Source: Azospirillum formosense (GTDB lineage: Bacteria > Pseudomonadota > Alphaproteobacteria > Azospirillales > Azospirillaceae). Taken from it: 64,000 bases of DNA. Both the position numbers and the translations under genes were made by a program. Each line of letters opens with the position of its first letter. Positions within the stretch are counted from its first letter, which is position 1. The notes under the pieces were generated by a model. That model was not told the DNA's origin. It did no database searches and saw only the letters and a program-made list of their open reading frames with translations. The stretch lies in contig NZ_CP159402.1 in assembly GCF_040500525.1 (NCBI RefSeq), positions 1,921,501-1,985,500 of the forward strand, in the 5' to 3' direction. Of the stretch, positions 9,075-17,675 are shown piece after piece.

Positions 9075-10069
9075 ACATCCTGATCGTCTCCGACGCCTGG
9101 CTGCCCCAGGTCAACGGCGTGGTGCGCACGATCGGCACCGTCCGCGCGGAGTTGGAGGTCATGGGCCACCGGGTGGAGGTGATCGGCCCCGACCGCTTCC
9201 GCACCGTGCCCATGCCCACCTATCCGGAAATCCGGCTGGCGCTGGGCGCGGGGCGGCGGCTGGCCGCGATGATCGACGCGCTGCGCCCCGATTGCATCCA
9301 CATCGCGACCGAAGGGCCGCTGGGCTTCGCCGCCCGGCGCTATTGCCTCGGCCGCGGCAGGCCCTTCACCACCGCCTACCACACCCGCTTCCCGGAATAC
9401 CTGCGCGACCGGGCGCCCGTGCCGCTGGCGCTCAGCTACGCGGTGGTGCGCCGCTTCCACAGGCCGTCCGCGGCGGTGATGGTGGCGACGCCGTCGATCG
9501 AGAGAGACCTCGCCGCCCGCGGATTCACCAACATAAGACGCTGGACCCGCGGCGTGGACACCGCGCTGTTCCGCCCGCGCGCCAAGGGCTTCCTGGCGCT
9601 GCCCCGGCCCATCGCCCTGTATGTCGGGCGCGTGGCGGTGGAGAAAAACCTGGAGGACTTCCTCCGGCTTGACCTGCCGGGGAGCAAGGTGGTGGTCGGC
9701 GACGGCCCGGCCCGCGCGGAGCTTCAGCAGAGATACCCGGAGGTCCATTGGGCCGGCGCCCGTCATGGCGAGGAGCTGGCCCGGCATTACGCGGCGGCGG
9801 ACGTCTTCGTCTTCCCGTCGCGCACCGACACCTTCGGTCTGGTCCTGCTGGAGGCGCTGGCCTCGGGGCTGCCGGTTGCGGCCTACCCGGTGCCCGGCCC
9901 CCTGGACGTGGTCGACGGCTCCGGCGCCGGTTGCCTCGACGAGGACCTGAAGGCGGCCGTCGAACGCGCCCTGACCATCCCGCCGGAGCGGTGCCGGGAT
10001 TACGCCCTGAACTTTTCCTGGCGGCGCTCCGCCGAGCAGTTCCTGGCGAACCTGCGCCCCTTCGCCTGA
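9071..10069 (+). CDS. Agt-like family 4 glycosyltransferase (glycolipid synthesis)
   Basis: A 332-residue GT-B glycosyltransferase. It opens with NILIVSDAWLPQVNGVVRT and has TVPMPTYPEIRLAL, TAYHTRFPEYLR, LYVGRVAVEKNL, the VVGDGPARAEL loop and SRTDTFGLVLLEALASGLP, the acceptor and donor elements of the GT4 family. Its closest recalled relatives are the Agt/Pgt enzymes of Agrobacterium and Mesorhizobium, which glycosylate diacylglycerol to replace phospholipids. The GTG start overlaps the stop of the PlcP-like gene, so the two are translationally coupled. Donor sugar cannot be told from sequence; a mannosyltransferase is the main alternative. Confidence 0.8.
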   Translation: MNILIVSDAWLPQVNGVVRTIGTVRAELEVMGHRVEVIGPDRFRTVPMPTYPEIRLALGAGRRLAAMIDALRPDCIHIATEGPLGFAARRYCLGRGRPFTTAYHTRFPEYLRDRAPVPLALSYAVVRRFHRPSAAVMVATPSIERDLAARGFTNIRRWTRGVDTALFRPRAKGFLALPRPIALYVGRVAVEKNLEDFLRLDLPGSKVVVGDGPARAELQQRYPEVHWAGARHGEELARHYAAADVFVFPSRTDTFGLVLLEALASGLPVAAYPVPGPLDVVDGSGAGCLDEDLKAAVERALTIPPERCRDYALNFSWRRSAEQFLANLRPFA

Positions 10070-10112
10070 ACCGGACTCCGAACCGGCGCGCGGCCGGTCC
10101 GGTCCCATCCGA

Positions 10113-11468
10113 TCACGCCGCGCGGATGCGCTGCATGAACAGGTCGACGCTCTCGCGCAGGCGGTCGGACTCGCGGTGGAGGTTGCCGGCGGCTCCCAGG
10201 ACCTCCTCGGCCAGGCTGCCGGTCTCGGCGGCCCCGCTGGTCACCGCCTTGATGGTGTCGGTCACGCTGCGGGTTCCGCGGGCGGCCTCCTGGACGTTGC
10301 GGACGATCTCCTGGGTGGCGGCGGTCTGCTGCTCCACCGCGGCGGAGACGGTGATGACGATGTCGTTGATGCTGCCGATGGTGGCCCCGATGCCGCTCAG
10401 CGCTTCGGCGGAGCCCCGCGCCACCTCCTGGATGCTGGCGATCTGGGCGGAGATGTCCTCGGTCGCCTTGGCCGTCTGGTTGGCTAGGTTCTTGACCTCC
10501 TGCGCCACCACGGCGAAGCCCTTTCCGGCCTCGCCGGCGCGGGCCGCCTCGATGGTGGCGTTCAGCGCCAGCAGGTTGGTCTGGCCGGCGATGCTGTTGA
10601 TGAGTTGGAGCACCGCGCCGATCTTCTGCGCGGCGTCGACCAGCCCGTTGACCGTGGTGTTGGTCCGCTCCGCCTCGGCCACCGCGCCACGGGCGATCTG
10701 CGACGACTGGGCAACCTGCCGGCTGATCTCGGCGATCGAGCTGGTGAGCTGTTCCGACGCGGCGGCGACCGTCTGCACGTTGGCGGACGCCTGCTCGGCG
10801 GCGGCGGCGACGGCGAGCGACTGCCGGTTGGTGGAGGAGGCGATCTGCGCCATCCGCTGGGCGTTGCCCTTCATCTCGTCCGACGCGGCCACCGTGTTGT
10901 CGGCGATGCCGCGGACGCTGCCTTCCAGGCTGTCGGCGACCTGGCTCAGGATGGCGCGCTTGCTCTCCTGCTCCGCCGCCGCGTAGGTCTCCAGCAGGAC
11001 CTCCAGATCGAGCCAAGCGACGCGCCCCAGCGTGTCGCGCAGGGCCGCCCGCTCCGCCGCCTTTCTCGATCCGAACAGCGATCCGCGCCCGTCCGCCGCG
11101 TCGAGACCCAGTTCGCGGACGATGCCGCTGGACACGGTGTGATGGCAGATGGCGACCGCATAGCCCGGCACACCGTGGTCGTAGAAGGCCTTGGCCAGAC
11201 GATGGGCGGATTCCAGGAAGCCCGGCCCGAGGTCGCCGGAGACCACGCGGGTCCAATGGGCCACACGCGCGGCGTGCACGTCCGGCAGGGTCAGGGCGTC
11301 ACGGATTTCCGGCCAAGCCGCGAAGGCGCTGTGCCATTGTTCCAACAGCACGGGCAGACGGTGCTGCGCGAAGTCCCGGTTGGCGCGCAGACGCGCGATG
11401 TCCGCTTCGGTGATGTTGAAGGCCCGGAGCCGGTTTTCCTGGCCGTCACGTTCCTGTACGCCCGCCAT
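10113..11468 (-). CDS. Globin-coupled methyl-accepting chemotaxis protein, soluble
   Basis: A 451-residue cytoplasmic chemoreceptor with no membrane segments. Residues about 15-165 form a protoglobin-type sensor (WHSAFAAWPEIRD, LAKAFYDHGVPGYAVAI), and the C-terminal half is an MCP signalling domain ending its hairpin with [20 protein letters not shown] and [16 protein letters not shown]. Such HemAT-like proteins sense oxygen through heme. In my alignment the usual proximal His (four residues before the conserved Gly) is Phe here, so heme ligation is doubtful. The ATG at 11468 is preferred over one 12 codons earlier. It converges with the Agt-like gene. Confidence 0.85.
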   Translation of the reverse strand: MAGVQERDGQENRLRAFNITEADIARLRANRDFAQHRLPVLLEQWHSAFAAWPEIRDALTLPDVHAARVAHWTRVVSGDLGPGFLESAHRLAKAFYDHGVPGYAVAICHHTVSSGIVRELGLDAADGRGSLFGSRKAAERAALRDTLGRVAWLDLEVLLETYAAAEQESKRAILSQVADSLEGSVRGIADNTVAASDEMKGNAQRMAQIASSTNRQSLAVAAAAEQASANVQTVAAASEQLTSSIAEISRQVAQSSQIARGAVAEAERTNTTVNGLVDAAQKIGAVLQLINSIAGQTNLLALNATIEAARAGEAGKGFAVVAQEVKNLANQTAKATEDISAQIASIQEVARGSAEALSGIGATIGSINDIVITVSAAVEQQTAATQEIVRNVQEAARGTRSVTDTIKAVTSGAAETGSLAEEVLGAAGNLHRESDRLRESVDLFMQRIRAA

Positions 11469-11753
11469 GATGTTATCACCCTGAAATGTTGGAGGCCGGC
11501 GCATTGCCCGCCATCCTTGAAGCTTCCAACGTTTCTACGCCATGAGGATGGCATCGGATTGCTTCAAAATTATCATAACAGGTCGTAAAATCGTCATACC
11601 CTGGTATGCGAACAAACCCCATCCGGTCATCAGCCTTCCGGTCGGCGCCAACGCAAAGCCTTACCTCTGCCACAGGCCCCCATGCTAAAGTGGTGGGGAC
11701 CGCGGCCGGGACACCTGGCCGCGTTGGTTTTGTCGGATGGCGCTTCGACCCGC

Positions 11754-13037
11754 ATGCTTCAGTCACTCTACCGCGGCCTGACGACCCTCGCCGGGCCGGC
11801 GGTTCGTCTGTATCTCGACCGGCGGCTGGCCGCCGGCAAGGAGGACTCCGCCCGCCGGGGGGAGCGGTTCGGCACGGCCGCGCGGCCGCGGCCTCCCGGA
11901 CGGCTCGCCTGGATTCACGCGGCCAGCGTGGGCGAGGCCAACTCCGTCCTCGTCCTCATCGACCGGCTGCTCGCCGAGGCGCCGGACCTGACGGTCCTGA
12001 TGACCACCGGCACGGTCACCTCGGCGGAGCTGATGGCCCGCCGCCTGCCGGAGCGCGCCTTTCACCAGTATGTGCCGGTGGACCTGCCCGCGGCGGTGGA
12101 CCGTTTCCTCGACCATTGGCGCCCCGATCTGGTGCTGTGGACGGAATCGGAGATCTGGCCGAACCTGCTCGGCGCCGTTCGGGCGCGCGGCATTCCGGCC
12201 GCACTGGTCAACGCCCGCATGTCGGAACGCTCCTTCAACCGTTGGCGCTGCGCGTCGGGCCTGATCACACCGCTGCTCTCCACCTTCCAAGTCACGCTGG
12301 CCCAGTCGGAGGAGGATGCCGACCGGCTGCGCCGTCTCGGCGCCCGGGGCGTCGTCAGCGTCGGCAACCTGAAATTCTCCGCCGAGCCGCCGCCCGCCGA
12401 TCCCTCGGCCCTGGCGGCCCTGCGCGCGGCCTGCGCCGGGCGGCCCGTCTGGCTGCTCGCCAGCACCCATCCCGGCGAAGACGAGCTGGCCGCCGCGGTG
12501 CATGACGCGCTGGCCGAGCGCCTGCCCGGCCTGCTGACCCTGCTCATCCCCCGCCACGCCCACCGCGGCCCCGACATCGCGGCGTCGCTGCGCGGGCGCG
12601 GCCTGAGCGTCTCGCGCCGCGGCGAGGGCGCCCTGCCCGCCGCCGCCGACGCCGTTCACATCGCCGACACGATGGGCGAGACGGGGCTGTTCTACCGGCT
12701 GGCCCCGGTGGTCTGCATGGGCGGTTCCTTCGTGCCGCACGGCGGCCAGAATCCGGTGGAGCCGGCCCTGCTCGGCTGCGCGGTCCTCTATGGCCCGCAC
12801 ATGTGGAACTTCGCGGAGATCACCCGCCAGCTGGAAGCCGCCGGGGGCGCCCTGCCGGTGGCCGGGGCGGAGGCTCTGCCCGACGCGGTCGGGCGCCTGC
12901 TGGCCGACGACGCGGCGCGCGCCCGCATCGCCGCCGCCGCGACGGCGGTGACCGAGGGCAACCGGCGGATCGTCGACCGCGCGCTGGCCGCGCTCACCCC
13001 TGTCCTGGGCGTCGGCAGCGTCCGGCCCGCGGCATGA
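11754..13037 (+). CDS. waaA: 3-deoxy-D-manno-octulosonic acid (Kdo) transferase
   Basis: A 427-residue GT-B enzyme that adds Kdo to lipid A precursor at the inner membrane. It has the N-terminal membrane-associating helix (LYRGLTTLAGPAVRLYL), IHAASVGEAN, TTGTVTSAEL, the WTESEIWPNLL signature, VNARMSERSF, and in the C-terminal domain PVVCMGGSFVPHGGQNPVEPA. First gene of a waaA-lpxK-lpxL run; its stop overlaps the lpxK start as ATGA. The start at 11754 fits the family length; an upstream in-frame ATG at 11682 adds a poorly matching extension. Confidence 0.93.
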   Translation: MLQSLYRGLTTLAGPAVRLYLDRRLAAGKEDSARRGERFGTAARPRPPGRLAWIHAASVGEANSVLVLIDRLLAEAPDLTVLMTTGTVTSAELMARRLPERAFHQYVPVDLPAAVDRFLDHWRPDLVLWTESEIWPNLLGAVRARGIPAALVNARMSERSFNRWRCASGLITPLLSTFQVTLAQSEEDADRLRRLGARGVVSVGNLKFSAEPPPADPSALAALRAACAGRPVWLLASTHPGEDELAAAVHDALAERLPGLLTLLIPRHAHRGPDIAASLRGRGLSVSRRGEGALPAAADAVHIADTMGETGLFYRLAPVVCMGGSFVPHGGQNPVEPALLGCAVLYGPHMWNFAEITRQLEAAGGALPVAGAEALPDAVGRLLADDAARARIAAAATAVTEGNRRIVDRALAALTPVLGVGSVRPAA

Positions 13038-14044
13038 GGACTCCCGGCTTCTGGTACGGGTCCGGCGGGGTGGCCGGCGCGGCGCTGGGCTGGTCGCTCG
13101 CCCCGCTGGGAGCGCTCTACGGGTTGGCCGGGCGGCTGCGCATGGCGGCGGGGCAGCCGGAGCGGGCCGGGCGCCCGGTCCTCTGCATCGGCAATCTGGT
13201 GGCGGGCGGCGCCGGCAAGACGCCGGTCTGCATCGCCGTGGCCGAGGCCCTGCGCGCCCGCGGCGTCGCCCCCGCCTTCCTCACCCGCGGCCACGGCGGG
13301 CGCGAGCGTGGCCCGCTGGCCGTCGATCTCGGCATCCACGACTCGGCCGCGGTGGGCGACGAGGCGCTGCTGCTGGCCGCCCATGGCCCCTGCTGGGTGG
13401 CGCGCGACCGCGCCGCCGGGGCGCGGGCGGCGGTCGCCGCCGGCGCCGGCGTTCTGGTGATGGACGACGGCTTCCAGAATCCCGGCCTCGCCAAGGACCT
13501 GTCGCTGATCGTGGTCGACGGGGGGGTGGGCTTCGGCAACGGCCACCTCGTCCCCGCCGGCCCCCTGCGCGAACCGGTGGAGCGCGGCCTGGCCCGCGCC
13601 GACGCCGTCGTGCTGCTGGGCGAGGACCGCGCCGGGGTGGAGCGCCGGGTGGCCGGCGCCCTGCCCGTCCTGCACGCCCGGCTGGAGCCGGTGGAGAGCG
13701 CCCGTGCGCTGGCCGGACAGACGGTCCTCGCCTTCGCCGGCATCGGGCGGCCCGAGAAATTCTTCGCGACGCTGGAGGCGCTGGGCGCCCGCGTGGTGGA
13801 GCGCACCGCCTTCGCCGACCACCATCCCTACCGCCCCGAGGAGGTGATGGCCCTGGTCGACCGCGCCAACGCGTTGGGCGCCCTGCCGGTCACCACGGTG
13901 AAGGACGCCGTCCGCCTGCCGGAGCCCCTGCGCGCCCTGGTCCGGGCGGTGCCGGTGCGCGCCGTCTGGCGGGACCCCGCCGCCCTCGACCGCCTGCTCG
14001 CCCCCCTTCTGACCGCGCTTCCGACTGGAGTTCCCAATGGCTAA
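13034..14044 (+). CDS. lpxK: Tetraacyldisaccharide 4'-kinase
   Basis: A 336-residue membrane-associated kinase that phosphorylates the 4' position of the lipid A disaccharide. It has an N-terminal hydrophobic helix, an unusual P-loop in CIGNLVAGGAGKTPV (about residues 50-64), the FLTRGHGGRERGP block, VGDEALLLA, VMDDGFQNPGLAKD (the Walker-B-like DDGFQ signature) and FAGIGRPEKFF. Start codon overlaps the waaA stop (ATGA) and the gene end overlaps the next start by 8 bases, so the three are coupled. Confidence 0.95.
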   Translation: MRTPGFWYGSGGVAGAALGWSLAPLGALYGLAGRLRMAAGQPERAGRPVLCIGNLVAGGAGKTPVCIAVAEALRARGVAPAFLTRGHGGRERGPLAVDLGIHDSAAVGDEALLLAAHGPCWVARDRAAGARAAVAAGAGVLVMDDGFQNPGLAKDLSLIVVDGGVGFGNGHLVPAGPLREPVERGLARADAVVLLGEDRAGVERRVAGALPVLHARLEPVESARALAGQTVLAFAGIGRPEKFFATLEALGARVVERTAFADHHPYRPEEVMALVDRANALGALPVTTVKDAVRLPEPLRALVRAVPVRAVWRDPAALDRLLAPLLTALPTGVPNG

Positions 14045-14945
14045 GCCGCGCGGCCCCCTGGCGTCCTGGCTGACCCGCCGGGTCGCCTACCCGCTGGAGG
14101 CCGTCCTCGTCCATGGCGTCTGCGGCCTGTTCCGCGCCCTTCCGGTGGACCGCGCCTCGGCGCTCGGCGGCTGGATCGGGCGGACCGTCGGCCCGCGCCT
14201 GCGCGGCACCCGCACCGCCCGCCGCAACCTGGAGCGCGCCTTTCCCGAGAAGTCCCGCGCCGAGATCGACGCGATCATCCTCGGCATGTGGGACAATCTG
14301 GGCCGCGTCATCGCCGAGTACCCGCACCTCGACGCCATCGGCGAACACGGACCCGGCGGGCGCACCGAAGTGATCGGGGCGGGGCACATCGACGCGCTGC
14401 GCGAGGACGGCAAGGCCGGCATCCTCGTCTCCGGCCATTTCGCCAACTGGGAGGTGCAGTCCGTCACCTCGCGAAAGATGGGGGTTGAGCTGGCGCTGGT
14501 CTACCGCGCCCCCAACAACCCCTATGTCGGCGCCCTGCTGACCGAGCTGCGCGGCGCCGCCTCCGGCACGCACATCCCCAAGGGGTCGGACGGCGCCCGC
14601 ACGCTGATCCGCGTGCTGACCAAGGGCGGCCATGTCGGCATGCTGATCGACCAGAAGCTGAACGACGGCATGCCCGTCCCCTTCTTCGGGCGTGACGCCA
14701 TGACCGCCCCGGCGGCGGCGCAGCTCGCCCTGCGGCTGGGCATTCCGCTGGTGCCGGCGCGGACCGAGCGCCTGGACGGCGCACGCTTCCGCGTCACCGT
14801 CCTGCCGCCGGTGGAGCCGCCGAACACCGGCGACCGCAACGCTGATGTGCGGATTTTGATGGAGCGCCTGAACGCCCTGTTGGAGCAATGGATTCGCGAG
14901 CGCCCCGCCGAATGGCTCTGGCTGCACCGGCGCTGGCCCGACTGA
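14037..14945 (+). CDS. Lipid A biosynthesis lauroyl-type acyltransferase (LpxL/HtrB family)
   Basis: A 302-residue inner-membrane acyltransferase that adds a secondary acyl chain to lipid A. It has the N-terminal hydrophobic segment, RTARRNLERAFPEKS, the catalytic HFANWE (HX4D/E motif, about residue 140), KGSDGARTLIRVL, the IDQKLNDGMPVPFFG block and a closing EWLWLHRRWP. It overlaps lpxK by 8 bases, completing a Kdo-lipid A gene run. LpxL, LpxM and LpxP cannot be separated by eye; LpxL-like is most probable. Confidence 0.9.
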   Translation: MAKPRGPLASWLTRRVAYPLEAVLVHGVCGLFRALPVDRASALGGWIGRTVGPRLRGTRTARRNLERAFPEKSRAEIDAIILGMWDNLGRVIAEYPHLDAIGEHGPGGRTEVIGAGHIDALREDGKAGILVSGHFANWEVQSVTSRKMGVELALVYRAPNNPYVGALLTELRGAASGTHIPKGSDGARTLIRVLTKGGHVGMLIDQKLNDGMPVPFFGRDAMTAPAAAQLALRLGIPLVPARTERLDGARFRVTVLPPVEPPNTGDRNADVRILMERLNALLEQWIRERPAEWLWLHRRWPD

Positions 14946-14958
14946 CGGAGAAAGTCCC

Positions 14959-15630
14959 ATGGCCCTGCCGCTCGACCCGCATCTGCTTCAGCTCTACCTC
15001 GTCGCGGCGCTGGTCCTGACGCTGGCGCCGGGACCGGATTCCCTGCTCGTCCTGTCGCGCAGCGTGATGGACGGGCGCAACGCCGGGGTGGTCGCCACCG
15101 CCGGCATCACGCTGGGCAACCTGATCCACGCGCTGCTCGCCGCCGCCGGCATCTCGGCGCTGGTCGCCGCCTCGCCGGCCCTGTTCGACGTGCTGCGCTA
15201 CGCCGGCGGCGCCTATCTGGGCTGGATCGGCGGGCGCGCGCTGTGGAGCGCCCTGCGCAGCGGCTTCGGCCGCCGCGGCGAGGCGACGGAGGCCGCGGCC
15301 AAGCCCGAGTCGGCTCCGGCGCACCGCGTCTTCCTCCAGGCGCTGCTGACCAACCTGCTGAACCCGAAGGTCATCCTGTTCTACCTCGCCTTCGTGCCGC
15401 AATTCGTCGCACCGTCGCTCGGGCACGTGGCGCTGCAGATCTTCCTGCTCGGCGCGATCCTCGGCGTCATCGGCGGCCTCTACCTGCTGGGGGTTGCGGC
15501 GCTCAGCGCCGGGGCCGCGCGGCGCGCGCTGTCGAGCGCGCGGGTGCGGGCGGTGCTGGACGGTGTGGCGGGGGTGCTGTTCCTGGGCTTCGCGCTGCGC
15601 CTGCTGCTGACCGACCGGCGCATCGCCTGA
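14959..15630 (+). CDS. LysE family amino-acid exporter
   Basis: A 223-residue membrane protein with about six hydrophobic segments, of the LysE/RhtB translocator family. The family opening LVLTLAPGPDSLLVLSRSVMDGRNAG is clear, followed by ITLGNLIHALLAAAGISAL, RYAGGAYLGWIGGRALW and LLTNLLNPKVILFYLAFVPQFV. Exports a hydrophilic metabolite, probably an amino acid, across the inner membrane. It trails the lipid A genes by 13 bases and may ride on their transcript; a 9-bp hairpin spans its stop codon. Confidence 0.9.
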   Translation: MALPLDPHLLQLYLVAALVLTLAPGPDSLLVLSRSVMDGRNAGVVATAGITLGNLIHALLAAAGISALVAASPALFDVLRYAGGAYLGWIGGRALWSALRSGFGRRGEATEAAAKPESAPAHRVFLQALLTNLLNPKVILFYLAFVPQFVAPSLGHVALQIFLLGAILGVIGGLYLLGVAALSAGAARRALSSARVRAVLDGVAGVLFLGFALRLLLTDRRIA

Positions 15631-15647
15631 CGGCAAATCCGTCAGGC
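15625..15647 (+). terminator. Hairpin at the end of the lysE-family gene
   Basis: GCCTGACGG pairs perfectly with CCGTCAGGC around a 5-base loop, and the stem includes the TGA stop. No T-run follows, so it is a transcript-stabilising or Rho-type end hairpin rather than a classical intrinsic terminator. Confidence 0.45.
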
Positions 15648-15759
15648 GGGAAAAGACGTTGCGGAGTCAGTGGACGTGCGTGGCCGGGGGTGTCATAGTG
15701 CCGCCCGCGTTTAACCGGCCAGCCCGTCCGGCCGAATGGCTTACCGACCGCGAGCGACG

Positions 15760-16152
15760 ATGAGCGAGAAGATCTCCCTGATCACCTGGATGGCGAACAT
15801 CCACATCCGGTTTGTCACCTGGCGCCGGGGCAACAAGGTCGGCACCGACCGCTTCGGCAACACCTATTACCGCGCCCCGAGCGCGATCGCCGGCGTCAAG
15901 GAACGCCGCTGGGTGATCTATGCCGGCGAGCCGGATGCCTCCAAGGTGCCGCCGGAATGGCATTCCTGGCTCCACCACACCACCAAGGAGCCGCTGCCGG
16001 AAGGCAACAGCGCCTTCCACAAGCCGTGGCAGAAGGAGCATCTGCCGAACCTGTCCGGCTCGCTCCAGGCCTACCGGCCGCCCGGGCACCAGTATGCGGG
16101 CGGGCAGCGCGTACGCGCCACCGGCGACTACGAACCCTGGACTCCGGGCTGA
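15760..16152 (+). CDS. NADH:ubiquinone oxidoreductase accessory subunit, NDUFA12 family
   Basis: A 130-residue homologue of mitochondrial complex I subunit NDUFA12 (B17.2), found in alphaproteobacterial complex I. Typical blocks are GNKVGTDRFGNTYYR, RRWVIYAG, ASKVPPEWHSWLHH, the KEPLP segment and the C-terminal YEPWTPG. Peripheral subunit on the cytoplasmic side of the enzyme. The nuo operon is elsewhere; placement next to mlaD and DUF2155 genes is common in alphaproteobacteria as I recall. An ATG 8 codons upstream is also possible. Confidence 0.95.
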   Translation: MSEKISLITWMANIHIRFVTWRRGNKVGTDRFGNTYYRAPSAIAGVKERRWVIYAGEPDASKVPPEWHSWLHHTTKEPLPEGNSAFHKPWQKEHLPNLSGSLQAYRPPGHQYAGGQRVRATGDYEPWTPG

Positions 16153-16182
16153 GACGCCCGCGCGGTCCCTTAGGAATCCCTC

Positions 16183-16668
16183 ATGCGCCGCAATGTTATT
16201 GAAACCGTGCTCGGCGGGGTCGTCCTCGCCGTGGCCGGCTTTTTTCTGGCTTTCGCCTACACCAGCGCCGATTTGCGCAAGGTGAACGGCTACGCCCTCA
16301 CCGCCAATTTCACCAGCATCTCCGGCCTGCAGAGCGGGGCGGACGTGCGGATCAGCGGCGTGAAGGTGGGGTCGGTCACCGAACTGACGCTCGACCCCAA
16401 GAGCTATCAGGCGGTCGTGCACATGTCGATCCACCCGGACATCAAGCTGCCCAAGGACACCGCGGCGGTCATCGCCTCGGAAAGCCTGCTGGGCGGCAAG
16501 TTCCTGTCGCTGGAGCCGGGCGGCGAGGAGGACATGCTCAAGCCGGACGGCCGCGTCGAATACACGCAGAGCACCCCCGGCATCGAGCAGCTCCTGGGCC
16601 AGGTCATCTTCTCGCTGCAGAACATGAGCAAGCCCGGCCAGGAGGGCGGCGAGCCGCCCAAGCTGTAG
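16183..16668 (+). CDS. mlaD: MlaD-type MCE protein of the phospholipid transport system
   Basis: A 161-residue protein with one N-terminal membrane anchor (residues about 7-25) and a periplasmic MCE domain (YALTANFTSISGLQSGADVRISGVKVGSVTEL). MlaD forms the periplasmic hexamer of the MlaFEDB transporter that keeps the outer membrane lipid asymmetric. The short length is normal for the family. The ATPase and permease genes are not in the window. It follows NDUFA12 by 30 bases and ends in an intrinsic terminator. Confidence 0.93.
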   Translation: MRRNVIETVLGGVVLAVAGFFLAFAYTSADLRKVNGYALTANFTSISGLQSGADVRISGVKVGSVTELTLDPKSYQAVVHMSIHPDIKLPKDTAAVIASESLLGGKFLSLEPGGEEDMLKPDGRVEYTQSTPGIEQLLGQVIFSLQNMSKPGQEGGEPPKL

Positions 16669-16693
16669 GCGCCACGCACCGGTACGACGAACG

Positions 16694-16718
16694 AAGGGGC
16701 CTCACGGCCCCTTTTTTT
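16694..16718 (+). terminator. Intrinsic terminator after mlaD
   Basis: AAGGGGCC and GGCCCCTT form a perfect 8-bp stem around TCAC, followed by a run of seven T. It separates mlaD from the lipoprotein gene. Confidence 0.9.
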
Positions 16719-16823
16719 CGTTTGCGCACCCACTTTTTCCCGCCCTCCTTCGGAACAGCCGCGGCCACGCTGGCGTTTCCTTCCGCAGATCCGACACGGC
16801 ACACTCATCAAAGGAGTTCAGCG

Positions 16824-17090
16824 ATGAAAGCCCGTTTCCTGGTTCTCGGCCTCGCCCTGCTCGCCGCCGCCTGCGGCGTGAACACCGAGGAGAAGGCCGC
16901 CAGCGGCGCTCTGGGCGGGGCTGCGGCGGGCGCCGTCGTCGGTGGGCCGGTCGGCGCGGTTGTCGGGGGCGCCGCGGGCGCCGCGGGCGGCACCGCCACC
17001 CAGAAGGTCGAGGAGAAGGAGGGCACCGCCGGTCCGTCGACCAACGCCCCCTACGGCGGCACCCGCCCGAGCGGCAGCATCACCCAGTGA
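16824..17090 (+). CDS. Small glycine-zipper lipoprotein
   Basis: An 88-residue protein with a lipoprotein-like signal (LGLALLAAAC, Cys at about residue 17) and a Gly/Ala zipper (GALGGAAAGAVVGGPVGAVV) that resembles the glycine-zipper 2TM/OsmB-like proteins. The lipobox is slightly off consensus (Ala at -3). AAGGAG precedes the ATG by 7 bases. Likely inserted in the outer membrane; function unknown. Confidence 0.7.
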   Translation: MKARFLVLGLALLAAACGVNTEEKAASGALGGAAAGAVVGGPVGAVVGGAAGAAGGTATQKVEEKEGTAGPSTNAPYGGTRPSGSITQ

Positions 17091-17195
17091 AGCGCGCCCG
17101 GCAAAGCCGGCACGGAGTAGACGGGGAGACGCTTCCGGGCTAGAAGGCTGTCGGGTTTCGGCCCACGCCGTTCGACATCACGGAAGCGATCCCCA

Positions 17196-17654
17196 GTGAC
17201 GACGATCCAAGTGACGACGACTCCGAAAAGCCTCATCGGCCCGATCATTGGCAAACACGTTCGCGGCGCGGCCCTGGCGGCCGCGCTGCTCTGCCTTCCG
17301 GTCCTGGGCCCGGCCGGCCCGGCCGGCGCCGCCCCGGTGCCGGAGGAGATGGTCAGCCGCCCCGCCGCCAAGCTCCAGGGGCTGGACAAGATCACCGCCC
17401 GCACCTCCACCTTCACCATCGCGGTCGGCGAGACCAAGGCGCTCGGCAGCCTGCGCATCACCCTGCGGGCCTGCAAGGAGAACCCGCCGATCGAGCCGCC
17501 GGAAACCGCGGCCTTCCTCGAAGTGATCGAGAACAAGCCCGGCGAGCAGGCCGAGCCGGTGTTCAGCGGCTGGATGTTCGCCTCCAGCCCCGCCCTGTCG
17601 GCGATGGAACACCCCATCTACGACGTCTGGGTGCTGTCCTGCGAGGGAGACTGA
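17196..17654 (+). CDS. DUF2155 secreted protein
   Basis: A 152-residue protein with an N-terminal signal peptide (hydrophobic GAALAAALLCLPVLGPAG) and the DUF2155 core: ARTSTFTIAVGETKALGSL, RITLRACKENPPIEPPETAAFLEV and FSGWMFASSPALSAMEHPIYDVWVLSC. Two conserved Cys probably form a disulfide. Restricted largely to alphaproteobacteria; function unknown. GTG start at 17196, with a second in-frame GTG five codons later as alternative. Convergent with aat. Confidence 0.85.
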   Translation: MTTIQVTTTPKSLIGPIIGKHVRGAALAAALLCLPVLGPAGPAGAAPVPEEMVSRPAAKLQGLDKITARTSTFTIAVGETKALGSLRITLRACKENPPIEPPETAAFLEVIENKPGEQAEPVFSGWMFASSPALSAMEHPIYDVWVLSCEGD

Positions 17655-17675
17655 CGCAAGCGCAGCGCCTCGCCC

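Noticed and set aside
8120..10069. 649-codon frame joining the PlcP and Agt regions
   Set aside because: Only its last 332 codons (from GTG 9071) are coding; the first part is an out-of-frame shadow of the phosphoesterase.
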